Shown: one piece after another, positions 25,793 through 34,292 of the stretch | Position numbering within the stretch: the first letter of the stretch is position 1 | Layout: every line of letters starts with the position of its first letter | NCBI GenBank assembly: GCA_040385825.1 | Contig: JAZKGQ010000006.1 | Span: 124,001-188,000, forward strand | From: JANNNF01 sp040385825 | GTDB lineage: Bacteria; Pseudomonadota; Alphaproteobacteria; Rhodobacterales; Rhodobacteraceae | Length of the DNA stretch: 64,000 nucleotides | Reading direction: 5' to 3' | Notes under the pieces: model-generated | Told to the model about the DNA's origin: nothing | Database searches by the model: none | Seen by the model: only the letters and a program-made list of their open reading frames with translations | Translations under genes and position numbers: made by a program

Positions 25793-26940
25793 TCACGCTG
25801 TTCGGCCAATCCTACGCGTGGAACGCGCCCGAAATCCTGCTGCTGGCGGGCAGCGCCGCCGTGCTGCTGGTGTTTTTCATCCTGATCCTGCGGGCAAGCG
25901 GCAGGTCCGCCGACATGGCCGCCCCCCTGATGCGCGAGCTGGGCTGGCTGGGCCAGCGGGTGCAGCAGTTGGGCGAGGGGCAGGAACGGCTGTCCGGCGG
26001 GTTGCACCATGTGTCCGAGGCGCAGGCGGTATCCCAGACTGCGATGCTGCGGGTGATGGAACAGCGGCTGGCCGAAGTGCAGCGCGCCATGGGGGAAAGC
26101 CTGCAAGGCACCTCGATCCGCACCGCCCGATCCTTGGGCGACCTGCACCAGCGGCTGGAAACCATCGACAAGGCACAGGCGAACATCGAAAAACTGTCGG
26201 GCAACGTGTTGTCGTTGCAGGATATTCTGTCGAACAAGCAAACCCGCGGGGCATTTGGCGAAATTCAGCTGCATGACATCGTGCAAAAGGCCCTGCCGAA
26301 AGACGCCTACACGATGCAGGCGACCCTTTCCAACGGCAAGCGCGCCGATTGCCTGATCCACCTGCCCAACCCGCCCGGCCCCATCGTGATCGACGCGAAA
26401 TTCCCGCTGGAAGCCTATGAGGCCATCCGCCGCGCCGACACGCCGCGCGCTGTGGTCGAGGCCGCCCAGCAGATGCGCGCGGCGGTGCGGGCGCATATCC
26501 GCGCGATCTCGGAAAAATACATCCTCGAGGGCGAAACCGCCGATGGCGCGCTGATGTTTCTGCCCTCCGAAGCGGTCTATGCCGAGTTGCACTCCAACTT
26601 CCCCGAGATCGTGCGCGAGGGCTTTGCGGCCAAGGTCTGGATCGTGTCGCCCACCACCTGCATGGCCACGCTGAACACCATGCGCGCCGTGCTGAAAGAC
26701 GCCCGCATGCGCGAACAGGCAGGCGCGATCCGGCGCGAATTGTCCGAGCTTTACAAGGATGTCGAACGTCTGGGCGAACGGGTCGGCAATCTGGACCGCC
26801 ATTTCGGGCAAGCGGCCAAGGATATCGAGGAAATTCGCATCAGTTCCGACAAAGCCACCAAACGCGCCCGCCGTCTGGACAATTTCGATTTCGAGGAGTT
26901 GTCTCCCACCCCCCTCATTGCCCCGAGTGCCGCCGAATGA
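25789..26940 (+). CDS. rmuC: DNA recombination protein RmuC
   Basis: RmuC family proteins limit inversions between short inverted repeats and are presumed nucleases. The 383-residue sequence has an N-terminal membrane helix (about 14-36, LLLAGSAAVLLVFFIL), a coiled-coil-like central stretch, and the RmuC core with NKQTRGAFGEIQL, IDAKFPLEAYEA and SPTTCMATLNTM. The start overlaps the mutL stop by four bases, and its own stop overlaps hutD in the same way. Its position after mutL suggests a role with the repair genes. Confidence 0.95.
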   Translation: MITLFGQSYAWNAPEILLLAGSAAVLLVFFILILRASGRSADMAAPLMRELGWLGQRVQQLGEGQERLSGGLHHVSEAQAVSQTAMLRVMEQRLAEVQRAMGESLQGTSIRTARSLGDLHQRLETIDKAQANIEKLSGNVLSLQDILSNKQTRGAFGEIQLHDIVQKALPKDAYTMQATLSNGKRADCLIHLPNPPGPIVIDAKFPLEAYEAIRRADTPRAVVEAAQQMRAAVRAHIRAISEKYILEGETADGALMFLPSEAVYAELHSNFPEIVREGFAAKVWIVSPTTCMATLNTMRAVLKDARMREQAGAIRRELSELYKDVERLGERVGNLDRHFGQAAKDIEEIRISSDKATKRARRLDNFDFEELSPTPLIAPSAAE

Positions 26941-27488
26941 AACACCTGACCTCCGCCGATTACAAAGTGCAGCCCTGGGCCAATGGGCGCGGGCAGACGG
27001 TAGAACTGCTTCGGCTGGAACAGGACGGGGCGCTGCAGCTGCGGCTGTCGATGGCGACAGTGGCCGAGGATGGGGCGTTTTCGATCTTTCCCGGCATCGA
27101 ACGCAATCTGACGGTGATTTCCGGCCCCGGCTTTGACCTGCAGGGCGACGGCCTGCATCTGACCTGCGCGCCCCTTGCACCGGTGGCCTTCGCAGGCGAT
27201 GTGGCGGTCAGCGCCACGGGCACCAACAACCAGCCATCCGATGATTTCAACGTGATGACCGCGCGCCACCTGCCCCGCCCGCAGGTCACGGTCGTTCGCG
27301 GCCCTGCCACGCTGCCTGCCGGTGGCAGGCTGTACCTTTTCGCGCTTGGGGCGGCGGTGGTGAACGAGACGGCCCTGTCGCGCCATGATCTGGTCATGAC
27401 AGACGGCCCGGCGCGCATTGTCACACCGTCAGACGTGATCGTGGTGCGGGTCGCAGGTCAAGATGGGCAGATCGCCCACCCTGCGTAG
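26937..27488 (+). CDS. HutD/Ves family protein
   Basis: This 183-residue protein has the HutD-family opening PWANGRGQTVELLRL and the RLSMATVAEDGAFSIFPG segment, then NNQPSDDFNVM, all hallmarks of the HutD/Ves cupin family. HutD in Pseudomonas is linked to histidine use and is thought to limit formiminoglutamate or regulate the hut system; here no hut genes are adjacent, though an N-formylglutamate amidohydrolase lies at 61.2 kb. It overlaps rmuC by ATGA, an unexpected partner for DNA-repair genes. Confidence 0.88.
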   Translation: MKHLTSADYKVQPWANGRGQTVELLRLEQDGALQLRLSMATVAEDGAFSIFPGIERNLTVISGPGFDLQGDGLHLTCAPLAPVAFAGDVAVSATGTNNQPSDDFNVMTARHLPRPQVTVVRGPATLPAGGRLYLFALGAAVVNETALSRHDLVMTDGPARIVTPSDVIVVRVAGQDGQIAHPA

Positions 27489-27507
27489 GATGGGCAATCT
27501 GCCCATC
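27462..27507. terminator. Hairpin spanning the end of hutD
   Basis: An 11-bp perfect inverted repeat (27462-27472 and 27497-27507) with a 24-base loop covers the hutD stop. The loop contains another copy of GATGGGCA (27489-27496), so two alternative pairings are possible. It lies between convergent genes and likely serves both strands. Confidence 0.6.
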
Positions 27508-27512
27508 GCGCC

Positions 27513-28550
27513 CTAATCAAACGTCCCCGTCACCCGCCCGAACAGCATGAAGGCCCGCGCCGTGCGGGTATCGGCCAGATCGGCCAGTTCGGCATCCGAC
27601 GCGTTCGGTTCCACCTGCGCGACCGTCTTGTCGAAAGTGCGCAGGAAATGGTGTGCGGCATCGCGGAACACGGGGTCTTCGCGCATCCGCCCCGCCGTCA
27701 GTGCCAAGGACGACCGGTCGCGGATGCCGCCCACCGCCGCAATCGCGCGGCCCCGCTCGCCCGCCGCAAAGCGCCGCCACAGATCGGGATGCGCCAGTTC
27801 GGGCTTCAGGTCATCCATATAGATGCCCTCCTGGCTCAGCAGCGTCAGCACATCCTGCGCGGCGCGGATCAGCTTGGCCACATGCCGGTCTTCCAGCGCC
27901 CGGCGCAGCGCGCGAAAGCCGTCGCGGTCTTCGGCGTTTTCGGGAAACTGCAAAGCGCGGATGAAATCCGTCACCGACAGGGGCGCGCGCAGATCATCGG
28001 CCGGGGTGCCAAGCGCAAGCCCCGGCTGTTCGGCCTCGGGTTGCGCCACCGGGGCGGCCAGTGCGGCCTTGCGGTCGGCAGAGGGCACGGTCAGCGACGC
28101 ATCGCGGCGCGAGGAGAATGTCGCCAGCACGGTTTCGGCCTGCCGGGTCGACGCCGCAATTTCATCGATCCGGCGTTCCATCGACGGCTTCAGCGCCGCC
28201 GCCGTCATCTGCGCCGACATCTGCTGCTGCGTCTGCACATAGGCGTTGCGCATGGCATCCACCGCCGCCTGCAACCGCGCGGCCTCGGCCCGCAGATCGC
28301 GGATCGACCGCAGCGTGATCACGGTGGCCCAGATCAGCGCCAACGGCAAGAACACCACCAGCAGCGTCATCACCAGCCCAAGCGTGGCGCGGTCATCGCC
28401 GGGCGGCGAGGCCAGCAGATAGGACAGCACCGCCACCACCCAGACCACGCTCAGCAGACCCGCCACCACCTCGGCCACGCGCAGGTTGCGCATGCCGGTC
28501 AGGCGGGCGGACAGGCCAGGATCGGCGGTTGGATCAATCTTGTCAGGCAT
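27513..28550 (-). CDS. Conserved hypothetical membrane protein
   Basis: This 345-residue protein has two membrane helices near the N-terminus (about 30-49 and 58-80), then a helical, probably coiled-coil stretch (about 83-150, RDLRAEAARLQAAVDAMR), a low-complexity Ala/Pro segment, and a C-terminal helical domain (from about 190, SVTDFIRALQFPENAEDRDGF). No family with a known function is recognised, although the layout is familiar in Rhodobacteraceae. The ATG at 28550 is chosen over an in-frame TTG three codons upstream. It lies after greA on the same strand, 118 bases downstream. Confidence 0.72.
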   Translation of the reverse strand: MPDKIDPTADPGLSARLTGMRNLRVAEVVAGLLSVVWVVAVLSYLLASPPGDDRATLGLVMTLLVVFLPLALIWATVITLRSIRDLRAEAARLQAAVDAMRNAYVQTQQQMSAQMTAAALKPSMERRIDEIAASTRQAETVLATFSSRRDASLTVPSADRKAALAAPVAQPEAEQPGLALGTPADDLRAPLSVTDFIRALQFPENAEDRDGFRALRRALEDRHVAKLIRAAQDVLTLLSQEGIYMDDLKPELAHPDLWRRFAAGERGRAIAAVGGIRDRSSLALTAGRMREDPVFRDAAHHFLRTFDKTVAQVEPNASDAELADLADTRTARAFMLFGRVTGTFD

Positions 28551-28668
28551 GGGCACCAAAGCCTTCGCTGGAGCAGTTCAGGTCTTGACGTAAGGCAAGC
28601 ACATCAGGAAACGCGGTCGGGCAGAGCGAAAGGCAGCGATTTCCGATTCTGCCAGAACCGCGTCAAGG

Positions 28669-29139
28669 TCAGATGTACCTGATCGACACGACTTCATAGC
28701 TTTTCACCCCGCCGGGGGTGCGAACGTCAACAGAATCGCCCACATCCTTGCCGATCAGCGACCGGGCCAGCGGGGCGCGGATGTTCAGCAGGCCACGCTC
28801 GATGTCGGCCTCGGTTTCGCCCACGATCTGATAGGATTTCTCCTCGTCGCTATCCAGGTCGACGATCACGACATGCGCGCCGAACTTGATCGACCCCGAC
28901 AGTTTCGACGGATCGATCACCTCGGCCAGCGACAGCAGGGCCTCCAGCTCTTTCACGCGGCCCTCAATGAAGGACTGCTTTTCGCGCGCCGCATGATATT
29001 CGGCGTTTTCCGACAGGTCGCCATGCTCGCGCGCCTCGGCAATCGCCCGGATCACCGCGGGGCGTTCCACCGATTTCAGCAGCTTCAATTCTTCGTCAAG
29101 CGCGGTAAATCCGCCGCGCGTCATCGGGATCTTTTCCAT
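28669..29139 (-). CDS. greA: Transcription elongation factor GreA
   Basis: GreA stimulates cleavage of backtracked RNA by RNA polymerase. The 156-residue protein starts MEKIPMTRGGFTALDEEL, has the coiled-coil tip with conserved acids (GDLSENAEYHAAREKQ) and the C-terminal FKBP-like domain (TEADIERGLLNIRAPLAR). The ATG at 29139 gives the standard length; ATGs at 29145 and 29151 would add two or four residues. A stable hairpin lies 19 bases upstream of this start (see the entry at 29158). Confidence 0.98.
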   Translation of the reverse strand: MEKIPMTRGGFTALDEELKLLKSVERPAVIRAIAEAREHGDLSENAEYHAAREKQSFIEGRVKELEALLSLAEVIDPSKLSGSIKFGAHVVIVDLDSDEEKSYQIVGETEADIERGLLNIRAPLARSLIGKDVGDSVDVRTPGGVKSYEVVSIRYI

Positions 29140-29443
29140 GGCCATCCACATAAAAGAGAAGTCACAGCCCGGTTGTCGGGCCATGACTTCAACCTCGTCG
29201 TAGCCGCAACCTGACCTTATGCCCCCGCCAATTGCAAGGGGGATGGCGCAGTTGGGTGGCGGGCTGTCGCCGGTGGGCGGGCGGGGGTGGCCGTCGTGCA
29301 AGAATATTTCGTTTGTGCCGCAATGCGGCACCGTGATGTTGCGTTATGGTTGACCTTGCCACGGGCATCGGGCACTCACGATTGCGAAAAGCCAGCACTT
29401 CAAGGCGCGCATCGGCCCTGCGCGAGATGAGAGGAACAGCCCA
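29140..29443. other. Divergent region between greA and ETF-QO
   Basis: These 304 bases contain no believable gene. The part next to greA holds the hairpin at 29158-29190; the middle (29220-29300) is a GC-rich stretch with GGCGGGCGGG; the part near the ETF-QO gene (29300-29380) is relatively AT-rich (AAGAATATTTCG, TTGCGTTATGGTTGACC) and probably carries its promoter. Confidence 0.6.
29158..29190 (-). promoter_or_regulatory. greA leader hairpin, possible attenuator
   Basis: GAAGTCA (29158-29164) and TGACTTC (29184-29190) pair perfectly, CA faces CA as an internal loop, then GCCCG/CGGGC pair around a GTTGT loop. Read on the greA strand the hairpin is followed by TCTCTTTTATG, a short U-rich stretch just ahead of the start codon. 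In E. coli the greA leader ends many transcripts early to give the small RNAs GraL, so this may be a similar attenuator. Confidence 0.55.
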
Positions 29444-31102
29444 ATGTCTGCCAGCACATCAGGTATCACCCGCGAGAAGATGGAATATGACGTGGTGATC
29501 GTCGGCGCGGGGCCTGCGGGCCTGTCGGCCGCGATCCGGTTGAAACAGCTTGACGCCGATCTGACCGTGATGGTGCTGGAAAAAGGGTCCGAGGTCGGCG
29601 CGCATATTCTGTCGGGCGCGGTGCTGGACCCCTCGGGCCTTGACGCCCTGCTGCCCGACTGGCGCAGCATGGGGGCGCCGGTGACGGTGCCGGTGGTCGA
29701 GGACAATTTCTACATGCTCGGGCCAGCGGGACAAATTCGCATCCCGAATTTTCCGATGCCGCCGCTGATGAACAACCACGGCAATTACATCGTTTCCATG
29801 GCCAATGTCTGCCGCTGGATGGCCGGCGTGGCCGAGGGGCTGGGCGTCGAGATTTTTCCCGGCATGGCATGCAGCGAGTTGGTGTTCGACGGCGACCGCG
29901 TGGCGGGCGTGGTGGCGGGCGAGTTTGGCCGCGATCCTGCGACAGGCGAGCCCGGTCCAAGCTATGAACCCGGCATGGAACTGCTGGGCAAATATGTATT
30001 CCTGTCCGAAGGCGTGCGCGGCAGCCTGTCGAAACAGGTGATAGACCGCTACGATCTGTCCAAAGGCCATTGCCCGCAGAAGTTTGGTCTTGGCATGAAG
30101 GAAATCTGGGAAATCGACCCCGCCAAGCACCATCTTGGCCGCGTGACCCACACCATGGGCTGGCCCCTGGGGGCCAACGCAGGCGGCGGGTCGTTCATCT
30201 ATCATCTTGAGAACAATCAGGTCTATGTGGGCTTCGTGGTCCACCTGAACTATCAGAACCCCCACCTTTACCCCTATATGGAATTTCAGCGCTTCAAGCA
30301 CCACCCGATGGTGGCCGAGCTGCTGAAGGGCGGCAAACGCATCGCCTACGGCGCGCGTGCGATTTCCGAAGGCGGCTGGCAGTCGATCCCCAAGATGGTC
30401 GCCCCCGGCGTGGCCTTGCTGGGCTGTTCGGCAGGGCTGGTCAACGTGCCGCGCATCAAGGGCAACCACAATGCCATGCTGTCGGGCAAGGCCGCCGCCG
30501 AGGCTGCCCATGCCGCGATCAAGGCGGGGCGTTCGGGCGATGAGCTGACGGCCTACGAAGCCTCGGTACGCGGTGGCGCGATTGGGCGCGATCTGAAAAA
30601 GGTCCGCAACGTCAAACCCTTGTGGTCGAAATATGGCCTTGTGGCCTCCCTTCTGGGTGGCGGCATCGACATGTGGGCCAACACCTTTGGCCTGACGGTG
30701 TTCGGCACCCTGAAACACGGCAAGAATGATGCGGAGGCAACTGGCCTCGCCAAGGATTTCGCCCCGATCGACTATCCCAAACCCGATGGCAAACTGTCGT
30801 TCGACCGGCTGACCAACGTGGCGTTCAGCTTTACCAACCATGACGAGTCCCAGCCCGCCCACCTGAAACTGCGCGACCCGTCCATTCCGATTGGCGTCAA
30901 CCTGCCCAAATACGCCGAACCCGCGCAGCGCTATTGCCCGGCAGGGGTGTATGAGGTGATCGGCGAAGGGCAGGATGCAAGGTTCCAGATCAACTTCCAG
31001 AACTGCGTGCATTGCAAGACCTGCGACATCAAGGATCCGTCGCAGAACATCGTCTGGACCACGCCGATGGGTGGCGGTGGCCCGAACTATCCGAACATGT
31101 GA
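29444..31102 (+). CDS. Electron-transfer flavoprotein-ubiquinone oxidoreductase
   Basis: ETF-QO passes electrons from ETF, reduced by acyl-CoA and amine dehydrogenases, to ubiquinone. The 552-residue protein has an N-terminal FAD site VVIVGAGPAGLSAAIRL (from about residue 17) and GCSAGLVNVPRIKGNHNAM in the quinone/FAD region. The C-terminal 4Fe-4S cysteines appear as CPAGVYE, CVHCKTCDIKDPSQNI. The length matches bacterial ETF-QO. The stop overlaps the next gene by one base, so the two are co-translated. GAGAGGAA precedes the ATG. Confidence 0.97.
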   Translation: MSASTSGITREKMEYDVVIVGAGPAGLSAAIRLKQLDADLTVMVLEKGSEVGAHILSGAVLDPSGLDALLPDWRSMGAPVTVPVVEDNFYMLGPAGQIRIPNFPMPPLMNNHGNYIVSMANVCRWMAGVAEGLGVEIFPGMACSELVFDGDRVAGVVAGEFGRDPATGEPGPSYEPGMELLGKYVFLSEGVRGSLSKQVIDRYDLSKGHCPQKFGLGMKEIWEIDPAKHHLGRVTHTMGWPLGANAGGGSFIYHLENNQVYVGFVVHLNYQNPHLYPYMEFQRFKHHPMVAELLKGGKRIAYGARAISEGGWQSIPKMVAPGVALLGCSAGLVNVPRIKGNHNAMLSGKAAAEAAHAAIKAGRSGDELTAYEASVRGGAIGRDLKKVRNVKPLWSKYGLVASLLGGGIDMWANTFGLTVFGTLKHGKNDAEATGLAKDFAPIDYPKPDGKLSFDRLTNVAFSFTNHDESQPAHLKLRDPSIPIGVNLPKYAEPAQRYCPAGVYEVIGEGQDARFQINFQNCVHCKTCDIKDPSQNIVWTTPMGGGGPNYPNM

Positions 31103-31530
31103 TGGACCCGACCCGCGCCGAAGTGCTGGACTGGATCGAGGGGCAGCTTGCCACCCGGCTGTCGCCTGCCGATCAGGCCGACATCCTGCGTGCCGCCGGC
31201 TATGGCGGCGCAGGCGCGCTGACCCTGATGCAGGATTTCGCCCGGCATTTCGGCGTCGACCTGACCGGCTATCAGCCCGCCATGCACCACGCCCCGGACC
31301 GGGGCCTGCTGCAAATGGGCTGGCCCATTCCGGCAAGGGCACCGCAGGGTGTTGCCTTTCCGGTGTCGCTGACCGTGCTGCACCAGGCCGCCAGCCTGAA
31401 ACGCTGGCCTGTCACCTATCCCGGATCCGCCCCCGCCGCCAACTATGCCTGGGCCAATCTGCCCCTGCTGATCCTTGGCCTGCCTGCTCTGACCGCCCTT
31501 CTGCTGTGGGTCATGCCGCGCCTGTTCTGA
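31102..31530 (+). CDS. Hypothetical protein, ACP-like (DUF1493-like) N-terminus and C-terminal membrane helix
   Basis: This 142-residue protein starts in the ETF-QO stop codon (TGATG). Residues 1 to about 60 (DPTRAEVLDWIEGQL, then TLMQDFARHFGVDLTGY) resemble DUF1493 proteins, which look like small acyl-carrier-type helical bundles; no DSL attachment serine is visible. Residues about 116-140 (LPLLILGLPALTALLLWVMP) form one membrane helix. The coupling to ETF-QO hints at a link to fatty-acid or electron flow at the membrane, but the family match is only by eye. Confidence 0.6.
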   Translation: MDPTRAEVLDWIEGQLATRLSPADQADILRAAGYGGAGALTLMQDFARHFGVDLTGYQPAMHHAPDRGLLQMGWPIPARAPQGVAFPVSLTVLHQAASLKRWPVTYPGSAPAANYAWANLPLLILGLPALTALLLWVMPRLF

Positions 31531-31633
31531 CAATCCCGCGAGAACCGGCCCAAAGCCGGCCTCCGCGCCAATCCCCGCATTGCCTATGCCCGCCGCCGCG
31601 ACTAGCCTTGCAGCATCAAGGCTGGAGCCACGC

Positions 31634-33370
31634 ATGCCCGTTTCAAAGTTTCGTCCCGCCGCCACGCTGGCCATCGCCCTGCTGGCGGCCTTTCCCCTGC
31701 GGGCACAGGATGCGACCGAAGCCCCCTATTCCGGCGATTCGGGCGCGTTCCTTGCCGCCCGCGTGGCCGAGGCCAACAATGACCTGCGCGCCTCTGCCCG
31801 CTGGTTCGGCCAGGCCATCGTGGCCGACGAGTCCAACGCCCGCCTGTTGTCCGGATCGATCTATGCCAATCTGGGTCTGGGCGAATTTGACCTGGCCTAT
31901 GACGGGGCAAAACGGGTACAGGCGCTGAAGGCCGACAGTCAGGCCGCCGAATTTGCCCTGCTGGCCCGCGACGCCGCCGCCGAAGATTATCAGGGCATTC
32001 TGGCCGCCCACAAGGCAGGCCGCAGCCTTGGGTCCACGCTGACCGATGACCTGATCACCGCCTGGGCCGAATTTGGTCTGGGCCGCATGTCCGAAGCCCT
32101 CGCCGGCTTTGACAAACTCGCCGCCACTCCGGGGCTGGAGGCTTTCGGTCTGTATCACAAGGCGCTGGCATTGGCCGCGGCCGGCGATTTCGAGGGCGCG
32201 GACAAGATCCTGTCGGGCGAGGCTGCCGGTCCCATCGCCGTGCTGCGCAGCGGCGTGATCGCCCATGTGCAGATCCTCAGCCAACTGGAACGCAACCCCG
32301 ACGCGCTGGCCCTGCTGGACCGCAACTTCGGCCCCGGTCCCGACCCTCAGCTTGACGATCTGCGCGCCCGGCTGACGGCCGGCGAACCCCTGCCGTTCGA
32401 GGCCGTGCGCAGCGCCCGCGATGGCATGGCCGAGGTGTTCTTCACCGTGGCCTCTGCCCTGCGCGGCGAAACCGACGACAGTTTCATCCTGATCCACACC
32501 CGCATCGCCAGCTACCTGCGCCCTGACCATATCGACAGCCTGCTGACCACCGCGGCGCTGCTGGAAAACATGGGGCAATATGATCTGGCGGTCGAGGCCT
32601 ATGCCCAGGTCGCCGCCGACAACCCGGCCTATCATGTGGCCGAAGTGGGCCGCGCACAGGCCATGTATGACGGTGGCCAGACCGATGCCGCGTTCGAGGT
32701 GCTGCGCGCCCTGGCCCGCAACCGCCCGACGCTGGTGGGTGTTCAGGCCGCCCTGGCCGATCTGCTGCGCCGGGCCGAAAAATGCGCCGAGGCCATCCCG
32801 GCCTATGACGCCGCACTGGCACTGGTGCCTGACCCCGGCCCGGAACACTGGGGCCTGTTCTTCAGCCGGGGCACCTGCGAAGAACAGCAAAAGCAATGGG
32901 ACAAGGCCGAACCCGATTTGCGTCAGGCCCTGGCCCTGAACCCCGGCCAGCCGCAGGTGCTGAACTATCTCGGCTACAGCCTTGTCGACCGGGGCGAAAA
33001 ACTGCCCGAGGCGCTGTCGCTGATCGAACAGGCCGTCGCCGCCCAACCCGAGGCGGGCTATATCATCGACAGTCTGGCCTGGGCCTATTACCGGCTTGGC
33101 CGCTATGACGACGCGCTGGCCCCGATGGAAAAGGCCTCGCTTCTGGAACCGGTCGATCCGGTGGTGACCGACCATCTGGGCGATGTCTACTGGGCTGTGG
33201 GCCGCAAGCTGGAGGCCCGTTTCCAGTGGCGGCGCGCGCTGTCCTTCGATCCGCAGGAAAAAGAGGCAACCCGCATCCGCCGCAAGCTGGAGGTCGGGCT
33301 GGATGTCGTGCTGCAAGACGAAGGTGCCCCCCCGCTGAACCCTGTCGATGCTGCCGCTGTCGACAACTGA
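31634..33370 (+). CDS. Secreted or membrane-attached TPR protein
   Basis: This 578-residue protein has a signal peptide (SKFRPAATLAIALLAAFPLRAQ) and then tetratricopeptide-type helical repeats. The clearest canonical ones are at the end: ALNPGQPQVLNYLGYSLVDRG, AGYIIDSLAWAYYRLGRYDDAL and DPVVTDHLGDVYWAVGRK. The ATG at 31634 has GGAG six bases ahead. Proteins of this type sit just before ispE in many alphaproteobacteria and are thought to scaffold envelope complexes. It overlaps ispE by 23 bases, so the two are probably one transcript. Confidence 0.9.
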   Translation: MPVSKFRPAATLAIALLAAFPLRAQDATEAPYSGDSGAFLAARVAEANNDLRASARWFGQAIVADESNARLLSGSIYANLGLGEFDLAYDGAKRVQALKADSQAAEFALLARDAAAEDYQGILAAHKAGRSLGSTLTDDLITAWAEFGLGRMSEALAGFDKLAATPGLEAFGLYHKALALAAAGDFEGADKILSGEAAGPIAVLRSGVIAHVQILSQLERNPDALALLDRNFGPGPDPQLDDLRARLTAGEPLPFEAVRSARDGMAEVFFTVASALRGETDDSFILIHTRIASYLRPDHIDSLLTTAALLENMGQYDLAVEAYAQVAADNPAYHVAEVGRAQAMYDGGQTDAAFEVLRALARNRPTLVGVQAALADLLRRAEKCAEAIPAYDAALALVPDPGPEHWGLFFSRGTCEEQQKQWDKAEPDLRQALALNPGQPQVLNYLGYSLVDRGEKLPEALSLIEQAVAAQPEAGYIIDSLAWAYYRLGRYDDALAPMEKASLLEPVDPVVTDHLGDVYWAVGRKLEARFQWRRALSFDPQEKEATRIRRKLEVGLDVVLQDEGAPPLNPVDAAAVDN

Positions 33371-34187
33371 ATTCGCCCCGGCCAAGGTCAACCTGACCCT
33401 GCATGTCACCGGCCAGCGCGCCGATGGCTTTCACCTGCTGGACAGCCTGGTGGTGTTTGCGGGGATCGGTGACCGCGTGACCGTGCGCCCCGCTGACCGG
33501 CTGTCGCTGACCATCACCGGCCCCCAGGCGGCCCTGCTGCCCGTGACCGACGACAATCTGGTGCTGCGCGCAGCCCGCCTGATCGGGACCACGGCCACCA
33601 TCACGCTGCACAAATCCCTGCCGCTGGCCTCTGGCATCGGTGGCGGGTCCGCCGATGCCGCAGCCACGCTGCGCGCCCTGACCCGCGCTTGCGACCTGCC
33701 GATGCCTCCTGCGCAAGTTATCCTCACCCTTGGCGCCGATGTGCCGGTCTGCCTGTCCGGCCAGCCCGCCCGCATGTCCGGCGTGGGCGAAAGCCTTGCC
33801 CCCCTGCCGCCCTTGCCGCCCGCCTGGCTGGTGCTGGCCAACCCCGGCACCGCCACCCCGACCCCCGCCGTGTTCCGCGCCATGACCCGGCGCGACAACC
33901 CGCCCATGCGCGGCATCCCCCGCCTGCGCAATGTGGGCGAACTGGCCGCCTTCCTCGCCCTGAACCGCAATGACATGGAAGCCGCCGCCCTGACCCTCGC
34001 CCCGGCCATCGCACAGGTCAAAACCGCCCTGACCGCCCAACCCGGCTGCCTGTTCGCCCGCATGTCCGGCTCCGGCGCCACCTGTTACGGCCTGTTCGCC
34101 GACGGGCTGACCGCCGCCGCCGCCGACTGCGCGCTCCAGCACGCCCACCCCGAATGGTGGGTCCAATCCGGCGCAATCCTTGGATAA
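33348..34187 (+). CDS. ispE: 4-diphosphocytidyl-2-C-methyl-D-erythritol kinase
   Basis: IspE phosphorylates CDP-methylerythritol in the MEP isoprenoid pathway. The 279-residue GHMP kinase has FAPAKVNLTLHVTG at the start and the ATP-binding PLASGIGGGSADAAATLR around residue 90, plus the C-terminal MSGSGATCYGLF. The start lies inside the TPR gene, 23 bases before its stop. The convergent neighbour makes a polyprenyl diphosphate, so both act on isoprenoids, although they are read from opposite strands. Confidence 0.96.
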   Translation: MLPLSTTEFAPAKVNLTLHVTGQRADGFHLLDSLVVFAGIGDRVTVRPADRLSLTITGPQAALLPVTDDNLVLRAARLIGTTATITLHKSLPLASGIGGGSADAAATLRALTRACDLPMPPAQVILTLGADVPVCLSGQPARMSGVGESLAPLPPLPPAWLVLANPGTATPTPAVFRAMTRRDNPPMRGIPRLRNVGELAAFLALNRNDMEAAALTLAPAIAQVKTALTAQPGCLFARMSGSGATCYGLFADGLTAAAADCALQHAHPEWWVQSGAILG

Positions 34188-34235
34188 ACCCTTACAGTTC
34201 ATCTAAAATTTGTATCCCCTGTTCACAAATATCCC

Positions 34236-34281
34236 ACGGGGGGTGAGCGCGCCAGCGCGAGGGGGGTGTGAAACCCCCCGT
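34236..34281. terminator. Terminator with two competing hairpins
   Basis: ACGGGGGGT (34236-34244) and GGGGGGT (34261-34267) can each pair with the same downstream ACCCCCCGT (34273-34281). Between the two upstream arms, GCGC-GCCA-GCGC can form a small inner stem. It lies between the convergent ispE and polyprenyl synthase genes. It probably ends both transcripts; the two forms exclude one another. Confidence 0.6.
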
Positions 34282-34292
34282 CCCGGTCGGCC

